Counted from the stretch's first letter, positions 46,872 through 58,530 are shown. The stretch is DNA of 64,000 nt from Shinisaurus crocodilurus (GCA_021292165.1 CM037879.1:246203797-246267796), one strand, 5' to 3'. A program made the numbers and translations. The notes: a model not told the origin generated them from the sequence alone.

Positions 46872-47215
46872 TGAACATGTGAACATAAGAAGAGCCATGC
46901 TGGATTAGACCAAAGGCCTCTCTAGTCTTGCATTCTGTTCACACAGTGGTGAGCTAGATGCCCACAGGAAACCCACAAGCAGGACTTGAATGCAGGACCC
47001 ACAAGCACCCACAAGCACCCTCCCACTCATGTTCCCAGCAACTGGCATACAGAGGCATCCTGTCTCTGATCCTGGGGGTAATATATAGTCATCGTGACTC
47101 ATAGCCATTGATAGCCACATCCTCCAAGAATTTGTCTAATCACCTTTTCAAGACATCCACGTTGGTGGCCATCACTACATCTTGTGGTATTCCAGCGTTT
47201 AACTATGCACTGTGT
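46872..47215 (-). mobile_element. LINE-derived 3'-end repeat (CR1/L3-like)
   Basis: Minus-strand copy of a common squamate repeat. Its left boundary gaacataagaagagccatgc is the complement of the terminus gcatggctcttcttatgttc. Internal words agcaactggcatacagaggc and atagccattgatagccacat recur in the copy at 62853-63574. No coding signal is left. Confidence 0.6.
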
Positions 47216-47553
47216 GACATTATTTGGTCAAGACCCATTATTAAACCTATCCAAGGTACAAGGACCTTACTTTAAACACAAAGTAAATTCCAAGTACAAT
47301 TAAACAATTAAAGATATAGAGAAGGTTCTCACTTTTTTTTGGCTGGGGGTAGGTAGTGTTTGACCGTTTCTATAAAGATATATTGAATCTTTATATTGAA
47401 TCATGTTGTAAATGTTGTACACATTTTAAGAATGTAATATACATGTACAGTACACATCAAAATTCATAATGTGCCCAGCTTGTGATGACCTCTACGTGTT
47501 ACGGCCATATTGTCAGATCTGCTTTTACCTGAGTTTATCCTACATCACAGTTG

Positions 47554-47750
47554 TATTTATTTATTTATTTGTTCCATTTATGGATCGCCCATCTGGCCAG
47601 CAACCCAGCCACTCTGGACAATGTACAACATGATAAAACACAGAATAAAGTACATTTAAAACAGTATAAAATTTTAAAATCTTAGCCCACCCCATATTCC
47701 CGCCTGAACAGCCATGTTTTTAGTGAGCGGCGGAAGCTCAGAAGAGAATT
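47554..47750 (-). mobile_element. L2 3' fragment, same subfamily as 35 kb
   Basis: On the minus strand it ends the ORF with SFRRSLKTWLFRREYGVG, which differs by one residue from the C terminus of the 35473-37098 ORF, followed by the 3' UTR (complement of atggatcgcccatctggcca) and (AAAT)n. About 200 bp remain. Confidence 0.85.
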
Positions 47751-47754
47751 TTTA

Positions 47755-49228
47755 AAAGCTTGGAACCATGTGAGCAAAATGGATTGTGTGGCTCTTTCCT
47801 CTGGAATCACCACTTTCCTTTTCAGGGACTGCTGATTAAATTGGAAAAATCCATGCACTTGGCCCCACATATGTTTGCAGGTCTTGAAATATTATAGCAA
47901 CATCATGGGGTGAACTTAGAGACACGTGGTTGTGATGGTTCCAACATTGGGACACTATAGTGTAAAGTAGGAATCGATGAATCTTTCAGTTTGCTTTATC
48001 CTACATTCAGAACGTTTAAATCTCAAGTTCTTTCTGTGTTATTTTTTGAAGAAATTTCAAATTTTGGTAAATTCTTTTGGTAAGTTCCAAACAAAATTCT
48101 CATCTATCTGCACCAACCAAATTCAATAGGTTCAGTTATCCCTAGTTTGGAGAGGATGTTGTACCTGTCTGCCATGTAACTGTTAAAGATGAGAAGCCTG
48201 TCAGAAAAAAAGGTGGCGATCCTAATTCAGCACTACAAACATAGTGGAATACACAGGGATATAAACCCAGACTTAGAAGAGGTAAGCAGTCAAAGCCCTC
48301 CGCCTAGATGGATAAATCTGTCAGTTCCACTGTCTCCTATATCCATTTTTTAAAAAACCCTCAAGTTCTTTCTGTCCTTCTCTTGTAAAAAAAAAACTAA
48401 CTGAACAAAATTTTCACTCATCTCTTGTGTAAAGAGTACCTGTTGCTGATTACCTTCTAAAAATATACGGTGCATATGTAAACCACAATTGCAGTATTTT
48501 ACACTACACTACTCTGTTGTGTTTGTCTCCTTTAGAGCCTTATCGATATCATCTTCTAGCTAGTTTAGTAGTTACTATTAAAAATGAATGTGCATTTCAT
48601 TTTGGATGGAATAAAAACTTAAGAGTATGTACATAAATGTATAGATGTAATGCATAGGTTTTTTTTTGCAGTTTTTGCAAATATATAGATGTAATGCATA
48701 GATTATTGCAGTTCCTTGCCATTTTAGATAATAAATAAGAACATTCACAACATATACTGTACATTACTTGACGGCAATACTAAGACTGATGTGCTACTTT
48801 TTCAGCTATGCCATTGTTCATTACTCAAGAATTATATGATTGAAGGTCTTTCCCTGCCACAAACACATCATTTCTTTCTACAAGATGCTGTATTGAGGCA
48901 AGTGGCAATCAATTGGACTTACAGTTTTGGAAAGGATCGCACCATTTCAACAATGATGATTCTCAGAGGGTTCTTCTTAATCCTGTGCAGTTTGTATGCA
49001 GCATTGGTTTCTTATGCCCTTAATACTCTGTTGTTGTTGTGACCTACATGAGCCAGAGTGGTTTAGTGAATAGATGTTAGCACTGAATTTTTGGAATAAG
49101 TGAATGACACATAGCTGTTTATGAGTAAATTAAAAAAACAAGAACAACACTTACATAACACAAACATGTAGGGCCTCATTTACTAGGAAATAAGTGGGCA
49201 GTGGTATGGAACCACTGCAGTACTTAGC
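47755..49228. other. No recognised feature
   Basis: AT-rich. A short tandem pair with ttgcagtttttgcaaatata and tagatgtaatgcatag lies at 48635-48705. Confidence 0.35.
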
Positions 49229-49231
49229 ACC

Positions 49232-49428
49232 TTTATTTATTTATTTATTTATTTATTCATTTCATTTCATTTCTATACCTCCCAATAGCCAAAGTACTCT
49301 AGACAGTTTACAACAGTGCCTAAACAAGGCCATAATACAATAAAAACGATAAAATTATTCACCAATACAATACATGATTTAAAACAGTTTTAAAAAATTA
49401 AAAACAATTCAGCAACAAAAATGCAGTA
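49232..49428 (-). mobile_element. L2-like LINE 3' UTR fragment
   Basis: On the minus strand the end is tattgggaggtatagaaatg then (AAAT)n, the usual L2-type terminus with a distinct subfamily sequence. AT-rich and non-coding. Confidence 0.6.
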
Positions 49429-49429
49429 G

Positions 49430-49763
49430 GCATGGATGAATCTGGCTGTTTTGCTTTCTTATAACACTCAAAAAATTTCGAGTCCAAGTTTGTTCTGTGT
49501 TCTGTTTCTGCATCCGTTTGCAAATTTGTTTTAAAGTATTCACCAAAATCTGTATGCATTTTTGTAGGCAATTTCCCTTAATATGTGTTTTTTCCCCAGG
49601 CACTTTAACCTAACATATGCCTTTTTGTTCACAATTTCCCCAAATATATGCCTTTTTGTATGCCATTTTCCCTAGTATACACATGTTTGTAGGCATTTTT
49701 TGATCAGAGAACCGAACTGTAAAATTCAGAGAAGTGAAGAAACGGAAGGATGTTCATCCAAAA
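49430..49763. mobile_element. AT-rich internally repetitive element
   Basis: Starts catggatgaatctg and ends ggatgttcatcc. The middle contains five loose repeats of about 32 bp built on atatgcctttttgt and aatttcccc (49540-49710). Similar wording is in 40611-40887. Confidence 0.4.
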
Positions 49764-49787
49764 ACTGAATGATGTTGCACTCATGTC

Positions 49788-49892
49788 CTGCTTGTGTGGG
49801 ATCCTGTGGGCAGCTGGCTGGCAAATGTGTAGACAGAATGCTGGGCTAGATGGATCCTTGGTCTGATCTAGCATGGCTCTTCTTAAGTTCTT
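49788..49892 (+). mobile_element. LINE-derived 3'-end repeat, plus strand
   Basis: catgtcctgcttgtgtggga, then ctgggctagatggatccttg gtctgatctagcatggctct tcttaagttcttaag. Complement of the family at 46872 and 62853; the terminal unit ttcttaag resembles the repeated 8 bp ends of CR1-like LINEs. Confidence 0.65.
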
Positions 49893-50049
49893 AAGTGTTT
49901 GTTATTGGTTTGGGAAGTGCAAATTAGGTTGGTTCATATTGATAATTGATATGGTTCTGTAGCAAATCCAAACATTCATTGTACCAGATCTTAAACATAG
50001 CTATACATTTCATTGCATTACATCCCCATGGCTTTTCATGGTGGTATTT

Positions 50050-50145
50050 AAAAAATAATAATACTCTGCCTTTCCTTATAAAAGTTCAAGGTATCTCACC
50101 CATAAAAGAATAAAATAAAATAAAATAACACACAATAATCAAGCA
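50050..50145 (-). mobile_element. Possible L2-like 3' UTR fragment
   Basis: aataatactctgcctttcct then aggtatctcacccataaaag resembles the minus strand of L2-type ends. A (TAAAA)n run at 50113-50128 follows. Confidence 0.35.
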
Positions 50146-50570
50146 GTAACCAAATATGTAGGTTCTGTGTTCTTCATTAAGTTTTGTATTTCAAATTATA
50201 AGATATAAGGTGAGGAAGACAGTGTTGCACAAATGTTTCAAAACTTTTGCAGCTGTGCTATTATTATTTTCTACTCCCAGCCTGGACGATGAAGGGCGTA
50301 GGATCAAAGCTGATTGTTAGGGTCAACTTGGAATTTTATTTGTGTGCATGTATAGATCTAAATGACTACATGTGTAAGTTTCTTTGGATTTTTAGTGAAG
50401 TAGGTCTCAAAATGTTTTAAATAAATAAATAGGATATTCTAAAAATAGCCTCCGAGTAGAATTTTGTACTTGCATGGATAGTGCTGGTTTTCTCCTGGCA
50501 TTTTAAATTCAAGGCAGAAGGCTTGTCACAACTAATATCCAAAAGTGTTTTGACTTTTTCTGCTTAGGCT

Positions 50571-51399
50571 CAGGGCCGGTGCTACCATTAGGCGAACTAG
50601 CGCCAGGCTAAATAGGGGCGCCAGAAACACGGGGAAGGGGAGGCGAAAGAAACGCCCCCCTCCCTCTCTCTCCTCCACCTCAGGGCTCCGTCTCCAATCT
50701 GGCGCCGCTGAAGCTTCAGGCAGGCTCCTCCTCACAACCAGCATCAAAAGAGGCAGAGAAGACGACAGGCTGGAGGAGGCGGAGGCGGGCAGGGGCCAAT
50801 GATGGGAGGCTGGTGGGCGGCGGGAAGGAGGCACCTGCAAACACCTCCTTCGCCTTCCCGGGCAGGGGCCAATGATGGGAGGCTGGTGGGCAAAATCTCC
50901 CCTTCCTTCCAGCCAGTCTAATTTTTCTTCCTTCCTCTTAATCTGTTTTGTCTTTTCCCCTTCTCCAATGGTCTATTTCAGTTCATTTTGTGTTCCTCTT
51001 TCTTTCTGTCTTTCTTTCTTTCCTTTTTCATCAGTCTCCCCCCTCTTCCCCCCCTTAATCTTTTTTAAAAATAATCTTTCTGTGGTTTTCTTTCTCTTTC
51101 GCGCACACGCACGCCACTTTCCTCTTCCTTTCCTCTCTTCTTTCGCCGCCTCCCACCTCTTCCTTCCTTCCTTCCTTCCTTCCTTTCGCCCTCCCTCCTT
51201 CACCCACGCTCCAAAATGGCTCCGGATCAGCTGGGGTGCCTCGCTTTGCTTCCAGCAGTTCCAGCTGTGCTTAACTGTACAGGTCTACTCCAAAGTAAGC
51301 TCCGAGGGAGCTGGAGGGAGGGAGGGCTCAAGTGGGAAGGGTGTGTGTGCTAAATATCTGATTTTGCCTAGGGCGCCAAACTGCCTTGCACCGGTCCTG
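50571..51399. mobile_element. hAT-type non-autonomous transposon, 829 bp
   Basis: Ends cagggccggtgctaccatta and, complemented, caggaccggtgcaaggcagt form terminal inverted repeats of about 13 bp. The perfect direct duplication cttaggct lies at 50563-50570 and 51400-51407. The interior holds a 32 bp exact repeat at 50787 and 50860 (period 73) and a long C/T-rich tract with (TTCC)n. ORFs up to 179 codons are low-complexity artefacts, and no transposase is encoded. Confidence 0.93.
51161..51185. repeat. (TTCC)n microsatellite
   Basis: Six TTCC units inside the hAT element. Confidence 0.9.
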
Positions 51400-51403
51400 C
51401 TTA

Positions 51404-51497
51404 GGCTGTAATCCTATACACTTACCTGGGAATAAGTTCCATTGAATTCAATGGGGCTTACTTCTGAGTAGATACATTTAAGTTTGCACTCTGAGGC
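51404..51497. mobile_element. TCCTA-type MITE disturbed by the hAT insertion
   Basis: ggctgtaatcctatacactt, then cctgggaataagttccattg and cttctgagtagatacattta. Its first bases are also the hAT target duplication, so the hAT element inserted at or into its left end. Confidence 0.65.
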
Positions 51498-51809
51498 TCA
51501 AGAATAGAGATGGATTTCACACTTTTGGTGACAACTTTAATAAGAACCAAGTGAATGCTTGCTTCATAATCCGTAAAGTACATCAACATAGCCAGCAGGA
51601 TCAGGCCTTGAAATCCTATGGAAAGAATATTTTGATTCTAAGGTATGAATTATTGTTGCAAGCAATGACTAGTCATAGTGTGTGTCTACTGTAACTCCTT
51701 CACAAGTGGTGGGTACAGTGACGGATGACGTCCGCATCTAGGATATCCCCAAACTGAAGGTAGCTGGACCTGTGGTGGAGCTGCCGTGCAGATGGGAAAG
51801 TGCAGATGA

Positions 51810-52041
51810 GCCAGTGTGGCGTAGTGGTTAAGAGTGTTGGACTGGGACTCGGGAGATCTGGGTTCTAGTCCCCGCTTGGCCATGAAACTCACTGGGTGAC
51901 TTTGGGCCAGTCACTGACTCTCAGCCTAACCTACCTCACAGGGTTGTTGTGAGGATACAATGGAGAGGAGGATTATTATGTAAGCCGCCTTGGGTTCCTT
52001 GCAGGAAAAAAGGCGGGGTATAAATATAATACATAAATAAT
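51810..52041 (+). mobile_element. tRNA-derived SINE with L2-type end, reference copy
   Basis: The clearest plus-strand copy. A-box region gtgtggcgtagtggttaaga, B box gggttctagtcccc, a body with gggtgactttgggccagtca and ctcacagggttgttgtgagg, then the end taagccgccttgggttcctt, gcaggaaaaaaggcggggta and taaatataatacataaata. It matches the last 25 bases of the L2 at 35445-37249. Confidence 0.9.
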
Positions 52042-52470
52042 ATTACTTGAGAAAGTCAGATAAATTTTGCATTACATTGTTCAACCATCCTAGTTATGGA
52101 AAGCACTTACATCTAATTTTTGCAATATATCAGCATGTTATTTTCTATGAAACTGTGACATTGGGTAGTTACAGAAGGTTCTTTATGTTGTACATGTTTA
52201 TTCCTGAATTTAAGTATCCCTGATCTACTGAATAGGGATTTAATTTTTTTTAAAAAAAACATCTTGCTGTAAGGATTTCAGCATTCCCAATATCTGCCCA
52301 TTGTTTTCTTTACTATTTTAAAAGAGCAGGCATATTTTGTAGTTTCAAGAGCAACAGTGAAATGTTAACTATCAGATCACATTTATTTAGTAGGGGGCTT
52401 TCTATAGCAGGATTAGAATTCAGGTGCCTGTCCCACTTGTAGGAGTTTGTAGACTGCCAGACTAGTTACG

Positions 52471-53310
52471 ATGGAAAGTGCCTACAGAGAAGTCTTTAAT
52501 GGAAGCCAACTGCTTCTGTGGGCCCAATTAAGTCTACCCAACTGTGAAATGCAGTCCCCTGGGTAGAGATTGGATTGCCCATTTTGGGATTAGGGGACAG
52601 GCAAAAGCAAAGGGAATACCTGGTATCATGGTTACGTCGGAATTGTCTAAATATTCAAGGGTTCTGCCTAATTCCTTAAATTTTAAGTATGTGTTATTAA
52701 TGAGGTTAGCACTGGAGTCCCTCAGTGCAAGGTTTACATATGCACCACAGTTTGAACTTGAAGCCCTGGTAACTGTTCTTGAGATATGGATATGCTCTTG
52801 GTCCCAAATCAATCTTGTCATTCCTCAGAAAGCAATGAAAGATAATAAGTACTATTCACCTGATTGCCTTCCTGCTCTGAGACAGCTGGTGACGCTTGTC
52901 TTCCTGATAACCAGGACTTTCAGATCTAAGGCAGGGATAAAGAAAAGCCGGGAGCTTGCTGAATCTAAATTTGACAGTCGATGGCAGTGTAGAGGGTCAG
53001 GAGGGATAGAATCTCTGACACGTATAAGAAAGGAACAAAATTTATCTGCTCTGGTTGCAATGATTAGATGTCTCGTTGTCTGGCTTTCTTATAGTGGATG
53101 ATTGATCGTGCCCGCCAGCTGCCTAATATCATAATTAACAAAGTTGCTACCGTGTCTGAGAAGTTTAATCGGAAAAAAATTGCCAGCAGTAGGCTTCCAT
53201 TGTTGCCCACAAGGATCAGAGGCACAGCAAAGTCGACTTTTGGACTAATGGAGCTGCAGAACTATGTGGGCAGAATAAGAAGTGGTGCACCTCAATGGCT
53301 AATGGTATGT
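52471..53310 (+). pseudogene. Broken protein-like ORF of unknown origin
   Basis: A coding-like region spread over three segments: frame 1 from an ATG at 52471 for about 30 codons, frame 2 from about 52550 to 53098 (about 180 codons, the longest non-repeat ORF in AT-rich DNA of the window), and frame 1 again from 53098 to about 53310. Two frameshifts and a stop break it. The composition is protein-like: mixed hydrophobic helices (for example LLMRLALESLSARF), a basic segment (RSKAGIKKSRELAESK) and arginine-rich C-terminal residues. I recognise no domain. It could be a fossil of a nonretroviral virus protein, a retrocopy or an unknown element. A good splice-donor match (gtatgt) follows at 53306. 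Confidence 0.45.
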
Positions 53311-53314
53311 TTCT

Positions 53315-55610
53315 ACTCACAATTACATTTCCCCTATTCCTTTATTTATTTTTAAACCTAGGAGGACTTTAATTTTAATTTCAGGGTGTCATTGGGTACA
53401 TTATCATTGGATGCTGCTTGATAAAATTTATTAGCTGCACAACCAATTTAAAATATCTGGCCATTGTTAATTATGTTGCCAAACATTGTTTAAAACAGCT
53501 GGGAACGTGGTAATTGTTGCCATGTATGTGCTCCCACCCCCATTCCAACTGCAAACAGATTCTCTAAGGTTTCCGCTTTTTGTTTGCCTGTGTCTTAAAT
53601 ATTAAATAAACATGGAAATATACGGTAGTCAGCACCTATTGGTATTTTGTTATGGAATGTGGCTAAAAATATACACATTTATGCATATGCTTATGGCTAT
53701 AGTGATGTGTAACAACATCTGATTAGCAATCTTGACTCCAAAAAGCCCAGAATATTTAGGAAATATCCAAACATTTCAGTAATTGATCTGATATATTTAC
53801 TTGTTTTATGGCTTTAAAATTACTCCACTGAGCTCTTTCTTCTTTGCAGTTGTTCCTCCCCCCCCCCCCCGGGCTTTATTTGCTCACATAGTTATCCCCC
53901 GAGTGCACGTTGCTATTGCCAGTCTAATATATGACTGTGAATATTGACTGTGATGTTTGTGTCTGTGATACAAAAAAGAGAGCAAGGTAAAGAATGGGAA
54001 AATATGGAAATAAAGATGAAACAGTAGCTGATTTATGCAACAGCAGATGAAAAATTGTAACAGGAAAAGTTTATATAAACCTTGCACACTTTCCATTATT
54101 TGGAAAGAGGCATTTGTTTGGCATGTTGATAATTGTGAATGAAATTGCACATTCTAATCACATTTGGAGCACCATTTTCTGGTGCATGTTTTTTTTTTTA
54201 GGTGTTCTGTTTGACTGAATATAAAATAGCTAATCTGATATTCTGACCGCAAATATATCTCTGGAAATTATTCTATTTCACACATTTTTTTCTGTTAGCA
54301 ATATGACATCTACAGATTTTAAGGAATATTAAAAGATTATTGATCTCATTGTATATTAAAAATATGTTAATGCATAGGGACTTTTAAGGATGATTCAATA
54401 AGTATTTCACATTGATATACTGTTATATTGTCTAGTCAAATTCCTTGGGGGGGGGGGAATTAGAAGTGGTGGCTGGCCATCTCCCTTTTCTCAGGATATG
54501 GCTCTGAACTGAAATGCCATTTCTTGCTCAAAAACATTCTTTCCAGTGATAGATAATAATATTAACCTTGCTTGGCATTTTTATTCTTCATGAATGGGTT
54601 TTGTTTTTGGTTTAAAAAAAAATCAATTCTTTGTTTTGCCTGGAACAAAAAATGGTATAAATATATTAGGAGGGGGGATGACAGATTAGTAATGCAAATT
54701 TCAAACAGAAGGAAAGATTAAGCTACTAGAATGAGTATATTGTTGTTTTAATCGGCACTCCCATAATATTTCATGTAATTAAGACTTAGTGCATTGTTAG
54801 AACTCAGCTGGAGAACCAAATGTCTATATGGATTACAGGAGGAAATGCTAAAGCAGTGTCACAGCAGATGTGTCTGGCTTTTAACAGGATTATTTCCTGG
54901 GATAAGTAGCAATGAACTCCTTGTAATAGTTTCATAGGAACTAATAACTTTGAGAAATATGTTAATAGCAAATGTGCTAATGTAAAGGGTTAGAAGATTA
55001 GTGATGCATTCTTTTGCACTGAAATAAGAATATAATAAATGTCTCCCAGGTGACTCCGGCTGCAGCAATTTTTATTGGAGATTAAAGCTTGATGGACCTT
55101 TGTTCTGGTGATTAACCTTTCAGAAATTAAAACCCAGTGCTAAAGTATTCAGTCCAATTTAAATGCAAACACAGAAAAAAAGAGGTTATCATTCAAGTTT
55201 TTAAAAACCTTTTAATTTTCTTCTTTTTTCATGTTGATGAGAAGATAAGATAGTAAAAAGGACCATGATTTAGCTTGGGCAAAATTGTTCAAGTAGCAAA
55301 ATGGCTTTCCGGAATCCACATCTGAGAAGGATGTCTTGCAAAGGAATTTCAGAACTATGAATGGATGTAATGAACCTATGATAAAACAGGTAGGATAGAA
55401 AAATCATCTGCTTCATATCTCTAATATAAAGTTCAGTTAGACTGTGTTCTTGGCTTGCAAGGTGATTAACACTGGTGATTTATTTGTTCATGTTATAGCC
55501 GAACATAGGAAATGTTTCAAGATTTTAACTTGGACAAAGTCTTAAATGTCGTCTGCCTCTAAAGATGGCAAGCCATTACAGAATATAGTCTAAAGAGGAC
55601 TAGAGACACC
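53315..55610. other. Repeat-poor, AT-rich stretch
   Basis: In 2.3 kb I find no interspersed repeat, only short poly-C (53867-53880) and poly-G (54448-54457) runs. The part at 54770-55160 has the even texture of conserved non-coding DNA. Possibly intronic or regulatory; not testable here. Confidence 0.35.
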
Positions 55611-55612
55611 AA

Positions 55613-55693
55613 TTTAGGCTGTAGTCCTTTACCTGAGTCCCACTGGACTCAATAGGGCTTACTTCTGAGTAGACATATTTAGGATTACACTGT
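55613..55693. mobile_element. TCCTA-type MITE
   Basis: taggctgtagtcctttacct, then cactggactcaatagggctt and cttctgagtagacatattta ggattacactg. Confidence 0.65.
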
Positions 55694-56110
55694 TAATCAC
55701 ATAAAAAGCAAAGATGGTTGCATTGGTCCATGAGAAAAGAATCCAAAATCCAGAATTGACTGGATTAAGAAAAATGATTTTGTTATGTTTATAATAAATG
55801 TGCAGGTTTGGTCCCAAAAATAGTCATATATACTCATTATCTTTCTCAGTGTTATAAAATTTAGAGGATATGAAGCATTGACAAGATGACATTTTAGCAG
55901 TCCGCAATATAAGAGGTACCACGTTTGCCGGCTGAGAACCTGATTCCTTGTTAAAATGAAGTTTTATTGAAATATTTATTCATGTTCAATGTATTCATCT
56001 GTTGGTTTAGAGTTAGTATCTTATGTATGTTTACTATATTTTCAGACATCAGATTACTAAACACATCAAAGTCAGAACTGTCTTTTTTCTTTTGCTAATT
56101 ATCAACTTTC

Positions 56111-56159
56111 ATGAGTGATTTTGGCATTTTGATTTAACATTTCCCATGGAATAAAGAAA
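56111..56159 (+). repeat. Left target-site duplication (49 bp) of the 56 kb LINE
   Basis: This 49 bp stretch, starting atgagtgattttggcatttt, is repeated at 58482-58530 with a single mismatch, exactly bracketing the LINE. Confidence 0.92.
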
Positions 56160-58481
56160 TATCATGCTAACAACGAGCGCCAACAACCCCACTCTTACTA
56201 TGAGTTAAGAAAAGAGTATAAATAGCTGTTACTTCGGAAGAAGAGAGAGAAGTGGTCAGTGTCTCCTGGCAAATGCTGATTTCTGCGGTTGTCACCCGCA
56301 ACCACAAATCCTTCTGGCAATTAGTTTCAGGAGTGCTAACCAATAGTTCAGGCAGTTTTGACTGCCATATACCAGTTAACATATGGGAAGCACACTTTTG
56401 TGCAGTTTTCAATGATGCACATTCATCAAATTCTGTTGCACCTCCCTGTCTATCTCCCAATATTCCGGAGTGGCCTCCAGTTGATATAAAAGTTGTCGAA
56501 GATCTAATTCTTAAACTTAAGACAGGGAAGGCACCTGGACCAGATGGCATCCTTTCAGAGATGCTGTTAAATAACATCTCCTGGTGGGTCCCACTATTGG
56601 CTTCTCTTTTTTCTTTGATAAACAAATCCGGTATAATTCCCGCATCTTGGTTAAAGGCCTTTATTATTCCAATTGACAAAAAAGGTCCCAAAGAGGACCC
56701 AAATAATTATTGACCAATCAGTTTGTTATCCATAGTTGGGAAGGTGTGTGCTAGTTTTCTGGGTCTTAAGCTAAAGGCGTGGATCAATGACAACAGTATC
56801 GTAGGGGAGGAACAGATAGGCTTTAAACTGGGCCACTCTACCCTAGACCACTGTTTGGTTCTGGCTCATCTTGCTTATAAGTATACCAAACCTAAAGGGG
56901 GCAAACTTTTTACAGCATTTATTGACTTAAAATCTGCCTTTGACTCCATTTCCCGTGAACGTCTTTGTGGTAAATTGGAGCAATATTCTATTGATAAGAG
57001 GCTATTATTTCTGATAAATTCATTGTACTATAATGCATCTGCTCAGGTACGATGCAGCAATGTTGGCCATCTCTCAAAGGATATTGTCTCTACTCGTGGA
57101 GTCAGGCAAGGTTGCCTGCTTGCCCCTATACTATTTAATTTATATTTGGCTGACCTTCCCACTGTGTTAGGCTCATTACCTTCCCATCCACCCAAGCTTG
57201 GTTCCTCTAGGATCTTTGTCCTCTTATATGCGGATGATGCAGTACTGATCTCTCAGACATGTCTGGGCCTTCAGAGACTGTTGAATGGCTTTGTTGTCAA
57301 TTGCCAGGAAAATCTTCTAACTATTAATTACGTGAAATCCAAAAGTTCTGGTCTTCTCTAAAAGGAAGGTTTTATAATAACAAATTTGAATAATAACAAA
57401 TTTGAGCAAGTGGATTCATACAAATATCTAGGTATTTGGCTCCATGGAACGGTAAACTGGAGGGTGCAGGGGAAAGCTGTTAAGAACAAAATGTGAATAC
57501 TATTGCCCGTTTTTTCTTCACCAATGGTGGGAAACACATTCCGTCAGCCATCCGAGTTTATAAAGCTAAAATAGTTTCTCAGACACTCTTTGGGGCTCCA
57601 ATCTGGTTTCCAACTGTTAAATATTCTTTAGAAGGTATACGATCGTACTTCTTCAGACTCATTTTTGGTGTGCCCAGATGTGTTGCTGGCACTGCCCTTA
57701 ATTTGGAGGTTGGTCTCAATTCCCTTAAGTCTCTGGCATGGACATATTCCATCCATTTTTGGCTCCGTTGCTGCCTTATACTCCCTTCTACCTCCCTTGC
57801 ATTTCTAGTAGTAACTGACCCCTGTATGACACCCTGGAGGAAAGAAGTGGAGTACAAAATTAGTTGTATGGGGCTCTCCCCGTCCCACCTACTTTCCTTG
57901 GACTGGGATAGTGCAAAATCTTTAGTTAAACAGAGATTGTGAGACATCGATCTCCAAGAACTTCATTGTGCAGCACGGGGTCCATGTTCTCCTAGTGCCT
58001 TGGGTCTATCAGGCCCCTTCTCTAATGACGGAATGGCTTACTTAAACTGGTTATCAATTCCTAAATATAGGAAAGCGTTCTCCCTGGCTAGGTTTAACGT
58101 CCTCCCGTCTAAACTTTTAGACGGAAGATACTCTAGAACACCAGTAGATGAAAGATGCTGTCCCTGTAACAACGTTGAAGTGGAATCTGTAATACACGTT
58201 CTGTTCAATTGCTGTTATTATCAGGGGGTTAGAGATGCATTACTACTCCCAATTACCCAAGCCCTTCCAGGTCGGTCCTTAGAATCTCTTATGTGTAGTT
58301 TACTTGAAGGATCTAACAGATTAATCACTGAGCGGGTTGCTAAATTCCTGAATGTTGCCATTCTGACCAGATCTTCTCTGGCACTGTGATTTAATATTTT
58401 TATATAGAACAATACTTTTTAATGTCATGTATTTTTGTATCCTGTTGGTGGTCAGTTGACCGTAAAATAAAGTTCAATTCA
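56160..58481 (+). mobile_element. Non-LTR retrotransposon (clade unresolved), 5'-truncated and broken
   Basis: Frame 2 reads through linker and RT fingers: KAPGPDGILSEMLLNN, then an in-frame stop at 56711, then AFIDLKSAFDSI with the palm aspartate at 56924, GVRQGCLLAPILFNLYLADL, and YADDAVLIS at 57227. Another stop lies at 57359, a frameshift near 57490, and a third stop at 57940. The C terminus, in frame 1, holds CPCNNVEVESVIHVLFNC, a C-x2-C ... H-x4-C knuckle found after the RT in many non-LTR elements, and ends at 58389. The 3' UTR ends with an AATAAA and ttcaattcaa. It is neither L2, CR1 nor L1; I cannot choose between R4-like and I/Vingi-like clades. Confidence 0.85.
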
Positions 58482-58530
58482 ATGAGTGATTTTGGCATTT
58501 TGATTTAACATTTCCCATGGATTAAAGAAA
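58482..58530 (+). repeat. Right target-site duplication (49 bp)
   Basis: Partner of 56111-56159 (48 of 49 identical), starting directly after the LINE tail ttcaattcaa. Confidence 0.92.

Noticed and set aside
50872..51411. 179-codon ORF rich in S, F and P
   Set aside because: It follows the C/T-rich tract inside the 829 bp hAT element; low complexity, no domain.
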